Positions 23,081 to 31,014 of a stretch of DNA of 47,343 nucleotides are shown here, piece after piece. Source of the DNA: Modestobacter sp. Leaf380 (GTDB lineage: Bacteria; Actinomycetota; Actinomycetes; Mycobacteriales; Geodermatophilaceae); the NCBI RefSeq assembly GCF_001424485.1, contig NZ_LMQC01000011.1:1-47343 (forward strand), given 5' to 3'. The stretch's first letter is position 1; each line of letters starts with the position of its first letter. The translations under genes were made by a program, and so were the position numbers. The notes beneath the pieces are model-generated. The model ran no database searches. It had not been told where the DNA came from and worked only from the letters and a program-made list of their open reading frames with translations.

Positions 23081-23974
23081 ATGGTCAGCGTGGATCAGCT
23101 CACACCCCCCGTCGACGGAGCCGTCGACAGCAGGCTCGTCAGCCGGGCGCACCGGACGATCGAGCCGCTGCACTCGCACACCTACTTCGCCCCCGAGCTC
23201 GACGAGCACCTCACCGCGATCGGACTGCGGCCCGGGCGGATGACGTACTTCGCCGGGCGGGCCGCGCCGATGGGCGCCGTGGGGCCGGGCGTGGTGACGG
23301 CGACGTTCTACAACTTCGCCCCCGGGCTGGTGGCCCGGCACGTGCCGCGGGCCTGGACGCTGGCCTCGCCCGAGGCCGTGGTCGAGGCCCGCTTCGCGTG
23401 CGCCCGGGCCTCGCTGACCCGGCTGCTGGGCGACACCCCCACCGAGGACGTCGTCGAGCTCGGTGACCTGCTGGCCGAGGCGACCACCGCGCTGCGGCCC
23501 GAGGCCAGGGCGCTGTACGCCGGGCACGCCGACCTGCCCTGGCCCACCGACCCGGTCACCCGGCTGTGGCACGCGGTCACCCTGGTCCGCGAGCACCGCG
23601 GCGACGGGCACCTGATGGCGCTGCAGGAGCACGGGCTGTCCGGCCTGGAGGCGCTGGTGACGCACACGGCGTCCGGCCGCGGGTTCACCGAACCGGCCGC
23701 GCAGAAGACCCGGGGCTGGTCCCCGGAGGAGTGGGCCGAGGCCACGCAGCGCCTGGCCGACCGGGGTCTGGTCGACGACGCCGGGCTCACCGACGACGGG
23801 CTGGCCCAGCGCGCCGCCGTCGAGGACCGGACCGACCAGCTGTCCCGCCAGCCCTTCGACCACCTGGGCACCGAGCGCACCGAGCGGGTCGTGGAGCTCG
23901 CCCGGCCGATGGCCCGCACCCTCACCGCCCACGGCGCGTTCCCCGCCGACGTCTTCGCAGGAGGCCGCAAGTGA
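23081..23974 (+). CDS. SCO6745-family protein, 297 aa
   Basis: A conserved actinobacterial protein of mainly helical character. Diagnostic stretches are LHSHTYFAPE, YFAGRAAPMGAVGPGVVTATFYNF (about 53-75) and RLWHAVTLVREHRGDGH (about 163-179). The C-terminal half (about 215-265) reads like a winged-helix domain (GWSPEEWAEATQRLADRGLVDDAGLTDDG). The biochemical role is unknown; family recognition is from its motifs. Its stop overlaps the next GTG as GTGA, so it is coupled with the CMD-family gene. Confidence 0.88.
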   Translation: MVSVDQLTPPVDGAVDSRLVSRAHRTIEPLHSHTYFAPELDEHLTAIGLRPGRMTYFAGRAAPMGAVGPGVVTATFYNFAPGLVARHVPRAWTLASPEAVVEARFACARASLTRLLGDTPTEDVVELGDLLAEATTALRPEARALYAGHADLPWPTDPVTRLWHAVTLVREHRGDGHLMALQEHGLSGLEALVTHTASGRGFTEPAAQKTRGWSPEEWAEATQRLADRGLVDDAGLTDDGLAQRAAVEDRTDQLSRQPFDHLGTERTERVVELARPMARTLTAHGAFPADVFAGGRK

Positions 23975-24534
23975 CCGCACACGAGCACGAGGCGACGGGT
24001 CCGGCCCGGCTGCCCTTCCCCGAGGTCGGCGCGGACGCCCGGCCCATCGCCGACCGGATGGCCGCCCGCCGGGGCGGCGAGCTGTCCGCGCTGGACCAGC
24101 TGCTGCTGCACAGCCCGCCGGTCGCCGACGGCTGGAACGAGCTGCTGGGTGCACTGCGCCACCGCTCGTCGCTGGCCGCCGACCTCCGCGAGCTGGCCAT
24201 CCTGCGGGTCGCGGTGTTGAACAACGCGGCCTTCGAGTGGGTCGCGCACAAGGACGCCGCCCGCCGCGCCGGGGTCACCGACGCCCAGATCGACGCCCTC
24301 TACGAGCAGGACCCCTCCACCCACTTCGACGCGCGGCAGAACCTGGTCCTGGAGCTGACCGACGCCTCCACCTGGGGCATCGAGGTGCCCGAGCTGCTCT
24401 TCGAGCAGGTGCGTGCCGAGTTCAGCGAGCGGGAGATCGTCGAGCTGATGGTGACCATCGGCGGCTACGCGATGGTCAGCCGGTTCCTGGTCGCGCTGCA
24501 GGTGCCCCCGCCCGAGGGCGAGGTCGCCGGCTGA
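23971..24534 (+). CDS. carboxymuconolactone decarboxylase-family protein
   Basis: A 187-aa helical protein of the AhpD/CMD superfamily: LRELAILRVAVLNNAAFEWVAHKDAARRAG (about 71-100) and FSEREIVELMVTIGGYAMVSRFL (about 150-172). The E-W-x-x-H signature is present but the CxxC redox pair of true AhpD is absent, so peroxidase activity is unlikely; a decarboxylase or lactone-type reaction is possible. GGAGG lies six bases before GTG 23971. It forms an operon with the SCO6745-type gene. Confidence 0.88.
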   Translation: MTAHEHEATGPARLPFPEVGADARPIADRMAARRGGELSALDQLLLHSPPVADGWNELLGALRHRSSLAADLRELAILRVAVLNNAAFEWVAHKDAARRAGVTDAQIDALYEQDPSTHFDARQNLVLELTDASTWGIEVPELLFEQVRAEFSEREIVELMVTIGGYAMVSRFLVALQVPPPEGEVAG

Positions 24535-24535
24535 G

Positions 24536-25204
24536 TCACGGGACCAGGTCGGCCGGCACCTCGCGCGTGGGTGCCGGCAGCGCGACGGCAACCAGCGGCA
24601 GGAAGAGCTGCACGAGCGGACCGATCGCGACGGCGTAGAGCACGGTGCCGACACCGACCGTCCCGCCCAGCAGCACGCCCAGCGCCAGCACGGTCAGCTC
24701 CAGGCAGGTGCGGACCAGCCGGACGCTGCGCCCGGTGCGGGTGACCAGGCCGGTCATCAGCCCGTCGCGCGGGCCGGCCCCGAAGGAGCTGCCCAGGTAG
24801 GCGGCGCCGGCCAGCCCGTTGGCCAGCACCCCGCCCAGCAGCAGGGCGGTCCGGACCGGCAGCGACTCCACCGGCGGCAGGACCGCCAGCCCGGCGTCGA
24901 CGGCGAGCCCGATGACCACGACGTTGCTGACCGTGCCCAGGCCCGGCCACTGGCGCAGCGGCCCCCACAGCAGCAGCACCAGTGCACCCACCACGATGGT
25001 CACCGCCCCGAAGGACCAGCCCAGCTGCTCGGCCAGTCCCTGGTGCAGCACGTCCCAGGGGTCCAGGCCCAGCCCCGCCTCGATGACCATCGCCATCGAG
25101 AAGCCGTAGAGCACCAGGCCGGCGTAGAGCTGGACCAGGCGGCGGGGCAGCCGGCCGGCGCGCAGCTGCTGCAGCGGGGTCAGCGAGGGCAGGAGCGTGG
25201 ACAC
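24536..25204 (-). CDS. YczE/YyaS/YitT-family membrane protein, 222 aa
   Basis: An integral membrane protein with about six helices. The family hallmark is GFSMAMVIEAGLGLDPWDVLHQG near residue 40-62, mirrored by LGSSFGAGPRDGLMTGL near 145 (an internal repeat). Members are often proposed as small-molecule transporters, but none is well characterised. GTG 25204 is chosen over 25228 because it has a leaderless promoter. Its 3' end is convergent with the CMD-family gene, one base apart. Confidence 0.88.
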   Translation of the reverse strand: MSTLLPSLTPLQQLRAGRLPRRLVQLYAGLVLYGFSMAMVIEAGLGLDPWDVLHQGLAEQLGWSFGAVTIVVGALVLLLWGPLRQWPGLGTVSNVVVIGLAVDAGLAVLPPVESLPVRTALLLGGVLANGLAGAAYLGSSFGAGPRDGLMTGLVTRTGRSVRLVRTCLELTVLALGVLLGGTVGVGTVLYAVAIGPLVQLFLPLVAVALPAPTREVPADLVP

Positions 25205-25211
25205 GCCGTCC

Positions 25212-25217
25212 AGCCTG
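25212..25217 (-). promoter_or_regulatory. -10 hexamer CAGGCT (minus strand)
   Basis: Read on the minus strand, CAGGCT lies seven bases before GTG 25204 of the YczE-type gene. Confidence 0.5.
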
Positions 25218-25247
25218 ACGCAGTCCACCGGTGCGCCGAGCAGTCCA

Positions 25248-25281
25248 CTCCGGCCGGTGGACCGCAGTCCACTGGCCGGAG
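25248..25281. terminator. 15-bp hairpin downstream of cutinase
   Basis: CTCCGGCCGGTGGAC-CGCA-GTCCACTGGCCGGAG (one wobble) lies six bases beyond the cutinase stop on the minus strand. The word CAGTCCAC occurs three times between 25220 and 25272. Confidence 0.8.
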
Positions 25282-25286
25282 CGGGC

Positions 25287-26180
25287 TCAGCAGCTCGTGA
25301 CCCGGGACCAGGAGGTGGCGCTGTCCTGCTGCACGGCGACCGCGGTCTGGCTGATCGTGTAGCCGAGCCGGTCCCGGCTGCCGCGCGCGTAGGCGACGCC
25401 GTAGACCGACACCGCCCGGCCGGCGTCCACGTGCGCCCGGGGCGTGGCGCTGACGCAGGACGACGACGGGGGCGTGGTGGGCGGGGTCGTGGGCGTGCCG
25501 GCCGCCCGGACCCGTGCCGCGGCGAACCCGGCCCCCGCTGTGGTCGCCCCGTTGCCGGCGTAGCTGAGGTGCCCGCCGGTCCCGGTCTTCGGCTGGCTGC
25601 CGCAGACGCTGTCCGAGCTGTTGCAGTAGTCGACCGACCGCGGCCCGTAGGTGGTGCTGGACGTGGCGATGGTCCGGCCGCCGGACAGCCCCAGCGGGTT
25701 GCCGAAGACGACGACCGCGGCCACCCGGTCGGCCAGCGCCGCCGGGATCGGCGTCCCGGTGGTCGTGCCGGTGCGGATGCCGACGGCGATGTCGGTGACG
25801 GTCGCCCCCTGGGAGTAGCCGCCGATGACGAAGCGGGTGCCCGGGCACTCGGCGGCGACCTGGCTGATGTGCCGGCTCATGTCGGTGGCACCGGGCCCCG
25901 CGCTGGTCTGGGCGGTGTTCGCGGCGTAGTCGACGGCGTAGGAGCTCACCGTCCGGTCGCCGAGCTGGCTGGTCAGGGCGGACACGAAGGGGCGCCCGGT
26001 GATGCCCAGGCCGGGCGTCTCGCCCGTCCCGCGGGCGAAGACGACGTCGACGTCGGCGCAGGCGGCCGCCGCGGGCGCGGCGGTGGCCACGACGGCGCCG
26101 GCGACCGCCGTGCCGACGACGGCGGTGGAGGTGAGGAGGGACAGGGTGGTGCGCCGCAGGCGCTGGGCGAGCATCGTCAC
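25287..26180 (-). CDS. secreted cutinase/esterase, 297 aa
   Basis: A cutinase-family serine esterase hydrolysing ester bonds of lipids or polyesters outside the cell. A Sec signal peptide (LSLLTSTAVVGTAVAGAVVA, cleavage near APAAAA-CADV, about 40) leads into VDVVFARGTGETPGLG, the nucleophile in FVIGGYSQGATV (Ser about 122), the aspartate region YCNSSDSVC, and the catalytic His in GGHLSYAG. After the catalytic domain a Thr/Pro linker (TPTTPPTTPPSSS) joins a 60-residue C-terminal module with its own Cys pair, an addition most cutinases lack. GGAGA lies five bases before GTG 26180. Confidence 0.93.
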   Translation of the reverse strand: MTMLAQRLRRTTLSLLTSTAVVGTAVAGAVVATAAPAAAACADVDVVFARGTGETPGLGITGRPFVSALTSQLGDRTVSSYAVDYAANTAQTSAGPGATDMSRHISQVAAECPGTRFVIGGYSQGATVTDIAVGIRTGTTTGTPIPAALADRVAAVVVFGNPLGLSGGRTIATSSTTYGPRSVDYCNSSDSVCGSQPKTGTGGHLSYAGNGATTAGAGFAAARVRAAGTPTTPPTTPPSSSCVSATPRAHVDAGRAVSVYGVAYARGSRDRLGYTISQTAVAVQQDSATSWSRVTSC

Positions 26181-26567
26181 GAGGGGTCTCCGCAGTCGAG
26201 GGGGCGGACCGGGTCCCGGTGCCTGGGTTCGACGGGACCGGTGACAGCCGGTCGCGGGACGCGCACAGTCTGCCCACAGCTGCGCCCGGGCGGCCAGGCC
26301 CCGGGAGAGTCGCCCGCCCGGGCGGGACGTGACGGAGAGTGGTGTTCACCTCGTCGACGTGCGGCGGCCGTGCGTGCTGCGGACCGGGCGTGTCACCATG
26401 GTCGACGGCCCACACGACAGCCCGCACGACAGGGCCCCGACACGACGGGAGGTGGCGCGCGGTGCGCAGCGAGCCCCCCAGTCACAGTCCCGAGGTCCCC
26501 GCCGCCTGACGCGGTGCACGGGGGACCTCTGCCGACGTCCCCAGCCGCACCACCCAGGGAGTCCGTC
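26181..26567. other. gene-free divergent region with folded corA leader
   Basis: This is the longest gene-free stretch in the core part. No open frame here looks real. Near corA it holds a long hairpin: AGGTCCCC (26493-26500), an inner GCCGC/GCGGT stem, and GGGGACCT (26521-26528). A ribosome binding site AGGGAG (26556-26561) follows. The stem could be a regulatory leader, but it matches no Mg2+ riboswitch that I recognise. Confidence 0.5.
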
Positions 26568-27719
26568 GTGGCCGACCGCCGCCGCACCCAGCTCACCGCA
26601 CCGCTCACCGCGCTCACCACGCTGACCCGCCGCCCCCGGCACAACGGGGTCCCGCACGCCCCCGAGGCGCGCCTGGAGCTGCCCGGCCGGGCCGCCAAGA
26701 TCATCGACAACGCCGTCTACAGCAACGGCAAGCGGATCGCCACGCCGGACTCCCCGGCCGAGAGCCACGCCTGGCTGACCGACGACCTCGCCGAGGGCCG
26801 GCTGGTCTGGCTGGGGCTGTACCGGCCCGAGCCGCACCAGGTGGGCGAGCTGGCCGAGCAGTACGACCTGCCCGAACTGGCCGTCGAGGACGCCATCCAC
26901 GCCCACCAGCGGCCGAAGTTCGAGCGCTACGGGGACACGCTCTTCGTCGTCCTCAAGGCGGCCCGGTACCTCGACGCCCGCGAGGAGGTCGAGTTCGGCG
27001 AGCTGCACCTGTTCCTGGGCCGGGACTTCGCGATCACCATCCGGCACGCCGAGTCCCCGGACCTGTCCCGGGTGCGGCGCCGGCTGGAGAGCGACCCCGA
27101 GCTGCTGGCCCGGGGGACCGAGGCGGTGCTCTACGCGATCCTGGACGCCGTCGTCGACGGGTACGTGCCGGTCGTCGACGGGCTGGACAAGGACATCGAC
27201 GAGATCGAGCTCGAGGTGTTCCGCGGGGACCCGCGGGTGTCCCGGCGGATCTACGAGCTGTCCCAAGAGGTCCTCGACGTCCAGCGGGCCTGTGCCCCGC
27301 TGGCCGGCATCTGCGCGGCGATCACCGCGGGCTTCGAGAAGTACGGCGTCGACGAGGACCTGCGGGCCTACCTGCGCGACGTCGCCGACCACGTCACCGG
27401 CATCAACGAGCGGGTCGACGGCTTTCGGCTGCAGCTGCGCGACATCCTCACCGTCAACGCCACCCTCGTCGCCCAGCGGCAGAACGAGGAGATGAAGACG
27501 CTGTCGGAGACCTCGATCGCGCAGGGCGAGGAGGTCAAGAAGATCTCCGCCTGGGCGGCCATCCTCTTCGCCCCGTCCCTGGTCGGCGGCGTGTACGGGA
27601 TGAACTTCTCGCACATGCCCGAGCTGGGCTGGGCCTTCGGCTACCCGTTCGCGCTGGCCCTGATGTTCGCGGTCAGCTTCACCCTGTACGTGGTCTTCAA
27701 GCGCCGCGACTGGATCTGA
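26568..27719 (+). CDS. corA: CorA-type magnesium/cobalt transporter
   Basis: A 383-aa inner-membrane divalent cation channel. A large cytoplasmic alpha/beta domain (about 40-290) includes LGLYRPEPHQVGELAEQYDLPELAVEDAIHAHQRPK; a long stalk helix leads to two C-terminal transmembrane helices. The pore-mouth signature YGMNFSHMPEL (GMN at about 344-346) lies between them, and the chain ends VVFKRRDWI. GTG 26568 is set six bases after AGGGAG; the open frame upstream in the same register is not coding. No partner gene is adjacent. Confidence 0.95.
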   Translation: MADRRRTQLTAPLTALTTLTRRPRHNGVPHAPEARLELPGRAAKIIDNAVYSNGKRIATPDSPAESHAWLTDDLAEGRLVWLGLYRPEPHQVGELAEQYDLPELAVEDAIHAHQRPKFERYGDTLFVVLKAARYLDAREEVEFGELHLFLGRDFAITIRHAESPDLSRVRRRLESDPELLARGTEAVLYAILDAVVDGYVPVVDGLDKDIDEIELEVFRGDPRVSRRIYELSQEVLDVQRACAPLAGICAAITAGFEKYGVDEDLRAYLRDVADHVTGINERVDGFRLQLRDILTVNATLVAQRQNEEMKTLSETSIAQGEEVKKISAWAAILFAPSLVGGVYGMNFSHMPELGWAFGYPFALALMFAVSFTLYVVFKRRDWI

Positions 27720-27947
27720 GGCGTCGGCGGGCGCCGACCCGCCGGGTGCGCGCCAGGACCGGACTCGACGGGAGCACGCCGGCCTGGGCGCGCACCCCAG
27801 CGTGTGCCGCGCTGCCTCGCCGTCCACGCCGCGGGATGAGCGGCACGAGCGCGCATCCGTCCCCTGGCGGCGCGTCGAGTACGCCGACGTCCCACGTGGA
27901 TCGCCTCGCGGCGCGAGGAGCGGGAAGACGCGGCGCCCCGGGGCGGT

Positions 27948-27953
27948 TACAGT
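27948..27953 (+). promoter_or_regulatory. -10 hexamer TACAGT for ssrA
   Basis: TACAGT lies 17 bases before the mature tmRNA 5' end, leaving room for a short precursor trimmed by RNase P. No clear -35 is seen. Confidence 0.45.
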
Positions 27954-27970
27954 GCTCGTACAACTGCACA

Positions 27971-28347
27971 GGGGGTGATTGGTCTCGACTTCGGTCGTGG
28001 CATCAGGGGAAGCGGGCCGAGGAAGGCAACGATGAGCTCGTTAACCACGCGTTGCACAACACACAAGCGCCGACTCCAGTCAGCGCGACTTCGCACTCGC
28101 TGCCTAAGCAGCCAGTGTGAGTCTGTCAGCCCGGGTTCTGTCATCGGCCCGGATCCTGGCATCAGCTAGATGACTCCACCTCGCGGATCGGTCGCGGATC
28201 TGCGAGGGACACCAAACAGCGACTGGGCCTGTCGTCCTGACTTGTTCGTGGGATCAGGAAGGTCGAGTAGGGACAGAGCGGACTGCGCTCGGAGAAGCCC
28301 TGGTGATGCGTCGAAGGACGCGGGTTCGATTCCCGCCACCTCCACCA
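27971..28347 (+). ncRNA. ssrA: tmRNA (transfer-messenger RNA)
   Basis: It rescues stalled ribosomes together with SmpB. The 5' end GGGGGTG pairs with CACCTCC just before the encoded CCA (28345-28347), with one G-U, giving the seven-pair acceptor stem. GGTCTCGACTTCGG follows the 5' strand as the tRNA-like D region, and GGGTTCGATTCCCG is a perfect T arm. The resume codon is probably GCA 28054; the tag reads AQHTSADSSQRDFALAA, followed by TAA 28105. The ALAA end is the standard ClpXP/ClpAP degradation signal, and DSSQRDFALAA resembles actinobacterial tags. The exact resume codon is inferred from the frame. A 17-bp terminator follows. Confidence 0.95.
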
Positions 28348-28370
28348 GCAACAGCCACCACCCCTGGCAG

Positions 28371-28409
28371 GACAGAGCCCGTGCGGTCACCGACCGCACG
28401 GGCTCTGTC
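28371..28409. terminator. perfect 17-bp bidirectional terminator
   Basis: GACAGAGCCCGTGCGGT (28371-28387), loop CACCG, ACCGCACGGGCTCTGTC (28393-28409). It serves ssrA and the convergent DUF1304 gene. Confidence 0.92.
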
Positions 28410-28424
28410 ACGTCCGGGGCCGGG

Positions 28425-28811
28425 TCAGGCGGCCAGCCCCACGGCGAGCAGGACGACGCCCAGCAGCGGCGGGGTCAGCTGGACCAGCGCCGGTCGGGTC
28501 TTGGTCCGGTCCGAGGTCAGCAGCACCAGCCCGGCAGCGACCATCGAGCCCGCGCCGGCGAACACCAGTGACGCGCCCGCCGCGGTGGCCCCGGTCGCCA
28601 GCACGACGGTGCCCACGGCGACCAGCACGGCCAGGAAGAGGTTGTAGAAGCCCTGGTTGTAGGCCATCGAACGGGTGGCAGCGGCGTCCTGCGGCGTCGT
28701 GCCGAAGGTGGCGCGCGCCCGGTCCGTCGTCCACAGCAGCGACTCCAGCACCCAGATGTAGACGTGCACCAGGGCACCCACCCCGGTCAGCACCAGCCCC
28801 GCGGTGGTCAC
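28425..28811 (-). CDS. DUF1304-family membrane protein, 128 aa
   Basis: A four-helix membrane protein: GLVLTGVGALVHVYIWVLESLLW, then TTPQDAAATRSMAYNQGFYNLFLAVLV (about 38-65), followed by two more hydrophobic helices. The conserved H-x-Y-I-x-x-L-E in helix 1 and NQGxYNxFLA in helix 2 are typical of DUF1304. Its function is unknown. GTG 28811 overlaps the stop of the MetE-like gene by four bases, so it is the second gene of that operon. Confidence 0.92.
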   Translation of the reverse strand: MTTAGLVLTGVGALVHVYIWVLESLLWTTDRARATFGTTPQDAAATRSMAYNQGFYNLFLAVLVAVGTVVLATGATAAGASLVFAGAGSMVAAGLVLLTSDRTKTRPALVQLTPPLLGVVLLAVGLAA

Positions 28812-29842
28812 AGCTCGCCGCGCACCACGGCCGCGGCCTGCGCGAGGGCCGCCATCTTGCCCTCGGCAGCGGCGCGGGGCAGGTACTTGAGCCCACAGTC
28901 GCTGGAGAGGACCAGCTTGTCGACGTCGACGTGGTCCAGCGCCCGGCGGACCCGGTCGGCGATGGTCGCGACGCTCTCCACCTCCGGCGTGGACAGGTCC
29001 AGCACGCCCAGTGCGATGCCCTTCCCGCGCAGTGGGGCCAGCGAGGCCGGGTCCAGGTGCGACTGGGCGGTCTCCACCGAGATCGCGTCGGCGGGCACGT
29101 CGGCCAGCTCGGGCAGGAACGAGTAGCCCTCCGGACGCTCGGCGACCATCGCGGCGTAGCCGAAGCACAGGTGCACGTGGACGGTGCCCGCGGCGCCGGC
29201 CAGCGCCCGGGACAGCACCTCGACGCCGTACCGCTTGGCGACCTCGGGCCGGGCCTGCAGCCACGGCTCGTCCAGCTGCACGATGTCCGCGCCGGCGGCG
29301 AACAGGTCGGCGATCTCCTCGGCGACCACGTCGGCGTAGGCCAGCGCCAGCAGCCGGTCGTCGCCGTAGTGGTCGTCCTGGGCCTGCTGGGCCATGGTGA
29401 ACGGCCCGGGGACGGTGATCTTCACGGCCCGGTCGGTGTGCGCCCGCAGGAACCGGACGTCGTCGACCTGCACCGGGCGCGAACGCCGGATCTCCCCGGT
29501 CACCCGGGGCACGTGCACGTCCAGCCCGGACCGGTTGCGCACCGTCCCCGGGTGGTCCAGGTCCAGTCCGGCCAGCGCGGTGGCGAAGTGGTTGGAGTAG
29601 GACTCCCGGCGGATCTCGCCGTCCCCGACGATGTCCAGCCCGGCCTCCTCCTGCGCGCGGATGGTGACCAGGGTGGCGTCGTCCTGCGCCTCGGCCAACC
29701 GGTCGACCGGGATGCGCCACAGCTCGGCGGCCCGCACCCGGGGCGGGAACTGGTGGCTGAGCCGGTCGCGGTCGATCAGCCAGTCCGGCTGCGGCAGGCT
29801 GCCGACGACGGTCGTGGGCAGCGGCGGGAGCGTCGGTGGCAT
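28808..29842 (-). CDS. MetE C-terminal-like cobalamin-independent methyltransferase
   Basis: A 344-aa protein corresponding to the catalytic C-terminal barrel of methionine synthase MetE; the N-terminal folate-handling half is absent. It has TTVVGSLPQPDWL at the start, GLDIVGDGEIRRESY, PGPFTMA, IVQLDEPWLQ, and the zinc ligands HLC in VHVHLCFGY (about 203-205) and Cys in LVLSSDCGLKYLPR (about 318). Such short forms transfer methyl groups from small donors, or act as core-MetE with other partners; the real donor is unknown. It is leaderless: CAGGAT precedes ATG 29842 by seven bases on the minus strand. Confidence 0.9.
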   Translation of the reverse strand: MPPTLPPLPTTVVGSLPQPDWLIDRDRLSHQFPPRVRAAELWRIPVDRLAEAQDDATLVTIRAQEEAGLDIVGDGEIRRESYSNHFATALAGLDLDHPGTVRNRSGLDVHVPRVTGEIRRSRPVQVDDVRFLRAHTDRAVKITVPGPFTMAQQAQDDHYGDDRLLALAYADVVAEEIADLFAAGADIVQLDEPWLQARPEVAKRYGVEVLSRALAGAAGTVHVHLCFGYAAMVAERPEGYSFLPELADVPADAISVETAQSHLDPASLAPLRGKGIALGVLDLSTPEVESVATIADRVRRALDHVDVDKLVLSSDCGLKYLPRAAAEGKMAALAQAAAVVRGEL

Positions 29843-29849
29843 GTCAGGG

Positions 29850-29868
29850 ATCCTGCCGCACGTACGGT
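29850..29868. promoter_or_regulatory. back-to-back divergent -10 elements
   Basis: On the minus strand CAGGAT (29855-29850) serves the MetE-like gene at 29842. On the plus strand TACGGT (29863-29868) serves GTG 29876. Only seven bases separate the two hexamers and 33 bases separate the start codons, so both promoters overlap completely. Confidence 0.5.
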
Positions 29869-29875
29869 CCCCGGC

Positions 29876-30910
29876 GTGGCCGGTCGGTTGTGGGGCAGAC
29901 GTGCGCAGCGGGACGCGGGACCGGGCGTGCACCCGGTGACCGCCTTCTGGCAGTGGTGGGCGGCAGGGGGCGAGCAGGAGCTCACCGCAGCCGTCACGGC
30001 GGGGGAGTACGGCCGGCTGCCCGACCGGATCAGCGCCCTGGTCGCGGCGGTGCACCCGGAGCTGGAGTGGGAGCTCGGTCCGGGCGCCCGGGCGCAGCAC
30101 GCGCTGTGCGTCACCGGCGCCGGGGTCGCCGAGCTCCGGCCGGTCGCCGAGCGCTGGCTGCGGGCCGCACCCGCCGAGACACCGACCTGGGAGTTCCACG
30201 CCGCGCGTCGGCCGGACCCCGACGTCCTCGACCGGACCCTGGGACTCGGCGGCCGGTCGGTGCCCCTGGGTGACGTCCGGGTCGCCCTGGACGTCACCGG
30301 CGACCGGGTCGACGTCGCCCTGTGGCACCCGGCGGCGGCCGGCCTGCGGGAGCAGGAGCGAGCCCAGGTCGCCTTCCTGACCCTGGACTGGACCCTGGGT
30401 GAGGACGACGTCGAACGCTGGGTCGGTGCGGTCGCCGCACCCGCCGAGCAGCCCGCCGACACCGTCCCGCTCACCTCGCTGCGGGCGGCGGTCGCCGAGC
30501 TGGCCGCCCGGCCCGACGAGGGGAGCTGGGCGCTGCTGGAGGGTCCGGGGCCGGACGGGACGCGGGTGCTGGTGAGCGTCCAGCGGCCGCTGCGCTGGAT
30601 CGACCGGCCGCTGCTGGACCTGCACTCCGAGGTCGTCGTCCCGGTGGGCGACGTCCGGTCCGACGGGCTGCCCGGACCCGCGGGGCTGGAGCGGCTGCGT
30701 GCCCTGGAGGACGACCTCACCGCCGCGGTCGGTGGTCGCGCGGAGCTGCTCGCGCACGAGACCCGGGGCGGTGTGCGGGTCCTGCACCTCTACAGCGACG
30801 GCGAGGACCAGAACGCCACCGACCTGGTCGCCCGCTGGGCCGCCGAGCGCGGGCTGCGCGTCGACCAGCGACCCGACCCCGCCTGGCGGGACCTGCGCGC
30901 CTTCTCCTGA
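29876..30910 (+). CDS. DUF695-like hypothetical protein, 344 aa
   Basis: A cytosolic protein without signal peptide. The N-terminal half (about 24-200) reads FWQWWAAGGEQELTAAVTAGEY and VHPELEWELGPGARAQHALCVTG, a pattern seen in uncharacterised actinobacterial proteins. The C-terminal part (GVRVLHLYSDGEDQNATDLVARWA, ERGLRVDQRPDPAWRDLRAF) resembles the end of DUF695 proteins. No catalytic motif is visible. GTG 29876 is supported by TACGGT seven bases upstream; the much longer frame upstream is antisense to the MetE-like gene. Confidence 0.75.
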   Translation: MAGRLWGRRAQRDAGPGVHPVTAFWQWWAAGGEQELTAAVTAGEYGRLPDRISALVAAVHPELEWELGPGARAQHALCVTGAGVAELRPVAERWLRAAPAETPTWEFHAARRPDPDVLDRTLGLGGRSVPLGDVRVALDVTGDRVDVALWHPAAAGLREQERAQVAFLTLDWTLGEDDVERWVGAVAAPAEQPADTVPLTSLRAAVAELAARPDEGSWALLEGPGPDGTRVLVSVQRPLRWIDRPLLDLHSEVVVPVGDVRSDGLPGPAGLERLRALEDDLTAAVGGRAELLAHETRGGVRVLHLYSDGEDQNATDLVARWAAERGLRVDQRPDPAWRDLRAFS

Positions 30911-31002
30911 GGGCGCGTCCGGGGGGCGGGCGGCCCGGTGCCGCCTCGAGGCTGCTGGCCCGGGAGGTCTGGAACACGCTGGCCCCGGGCGGCGGGGTCG
31001 GG

Positions 31003-31008
31003 CAGGGT
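31003..31008 (+). promoter_or_regulatory. -10 hexamer CAGGGT
   Basis: CAGGGT lies six bases before ATG 31015 of the decayed hydrolase, so the promoter may outlast the gene. Confidence 0.4.
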
Positions 31009-31014
31009 CGCGGC

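Noticed and set aside
27745-27800. Hairpin GGTGCGCGCC / GGCGCGCACC between corA and ssrA as a structured RNA
   Set aside because: The loop is long and one arm has a bulge; high GC makes such pairings frequent by chance.
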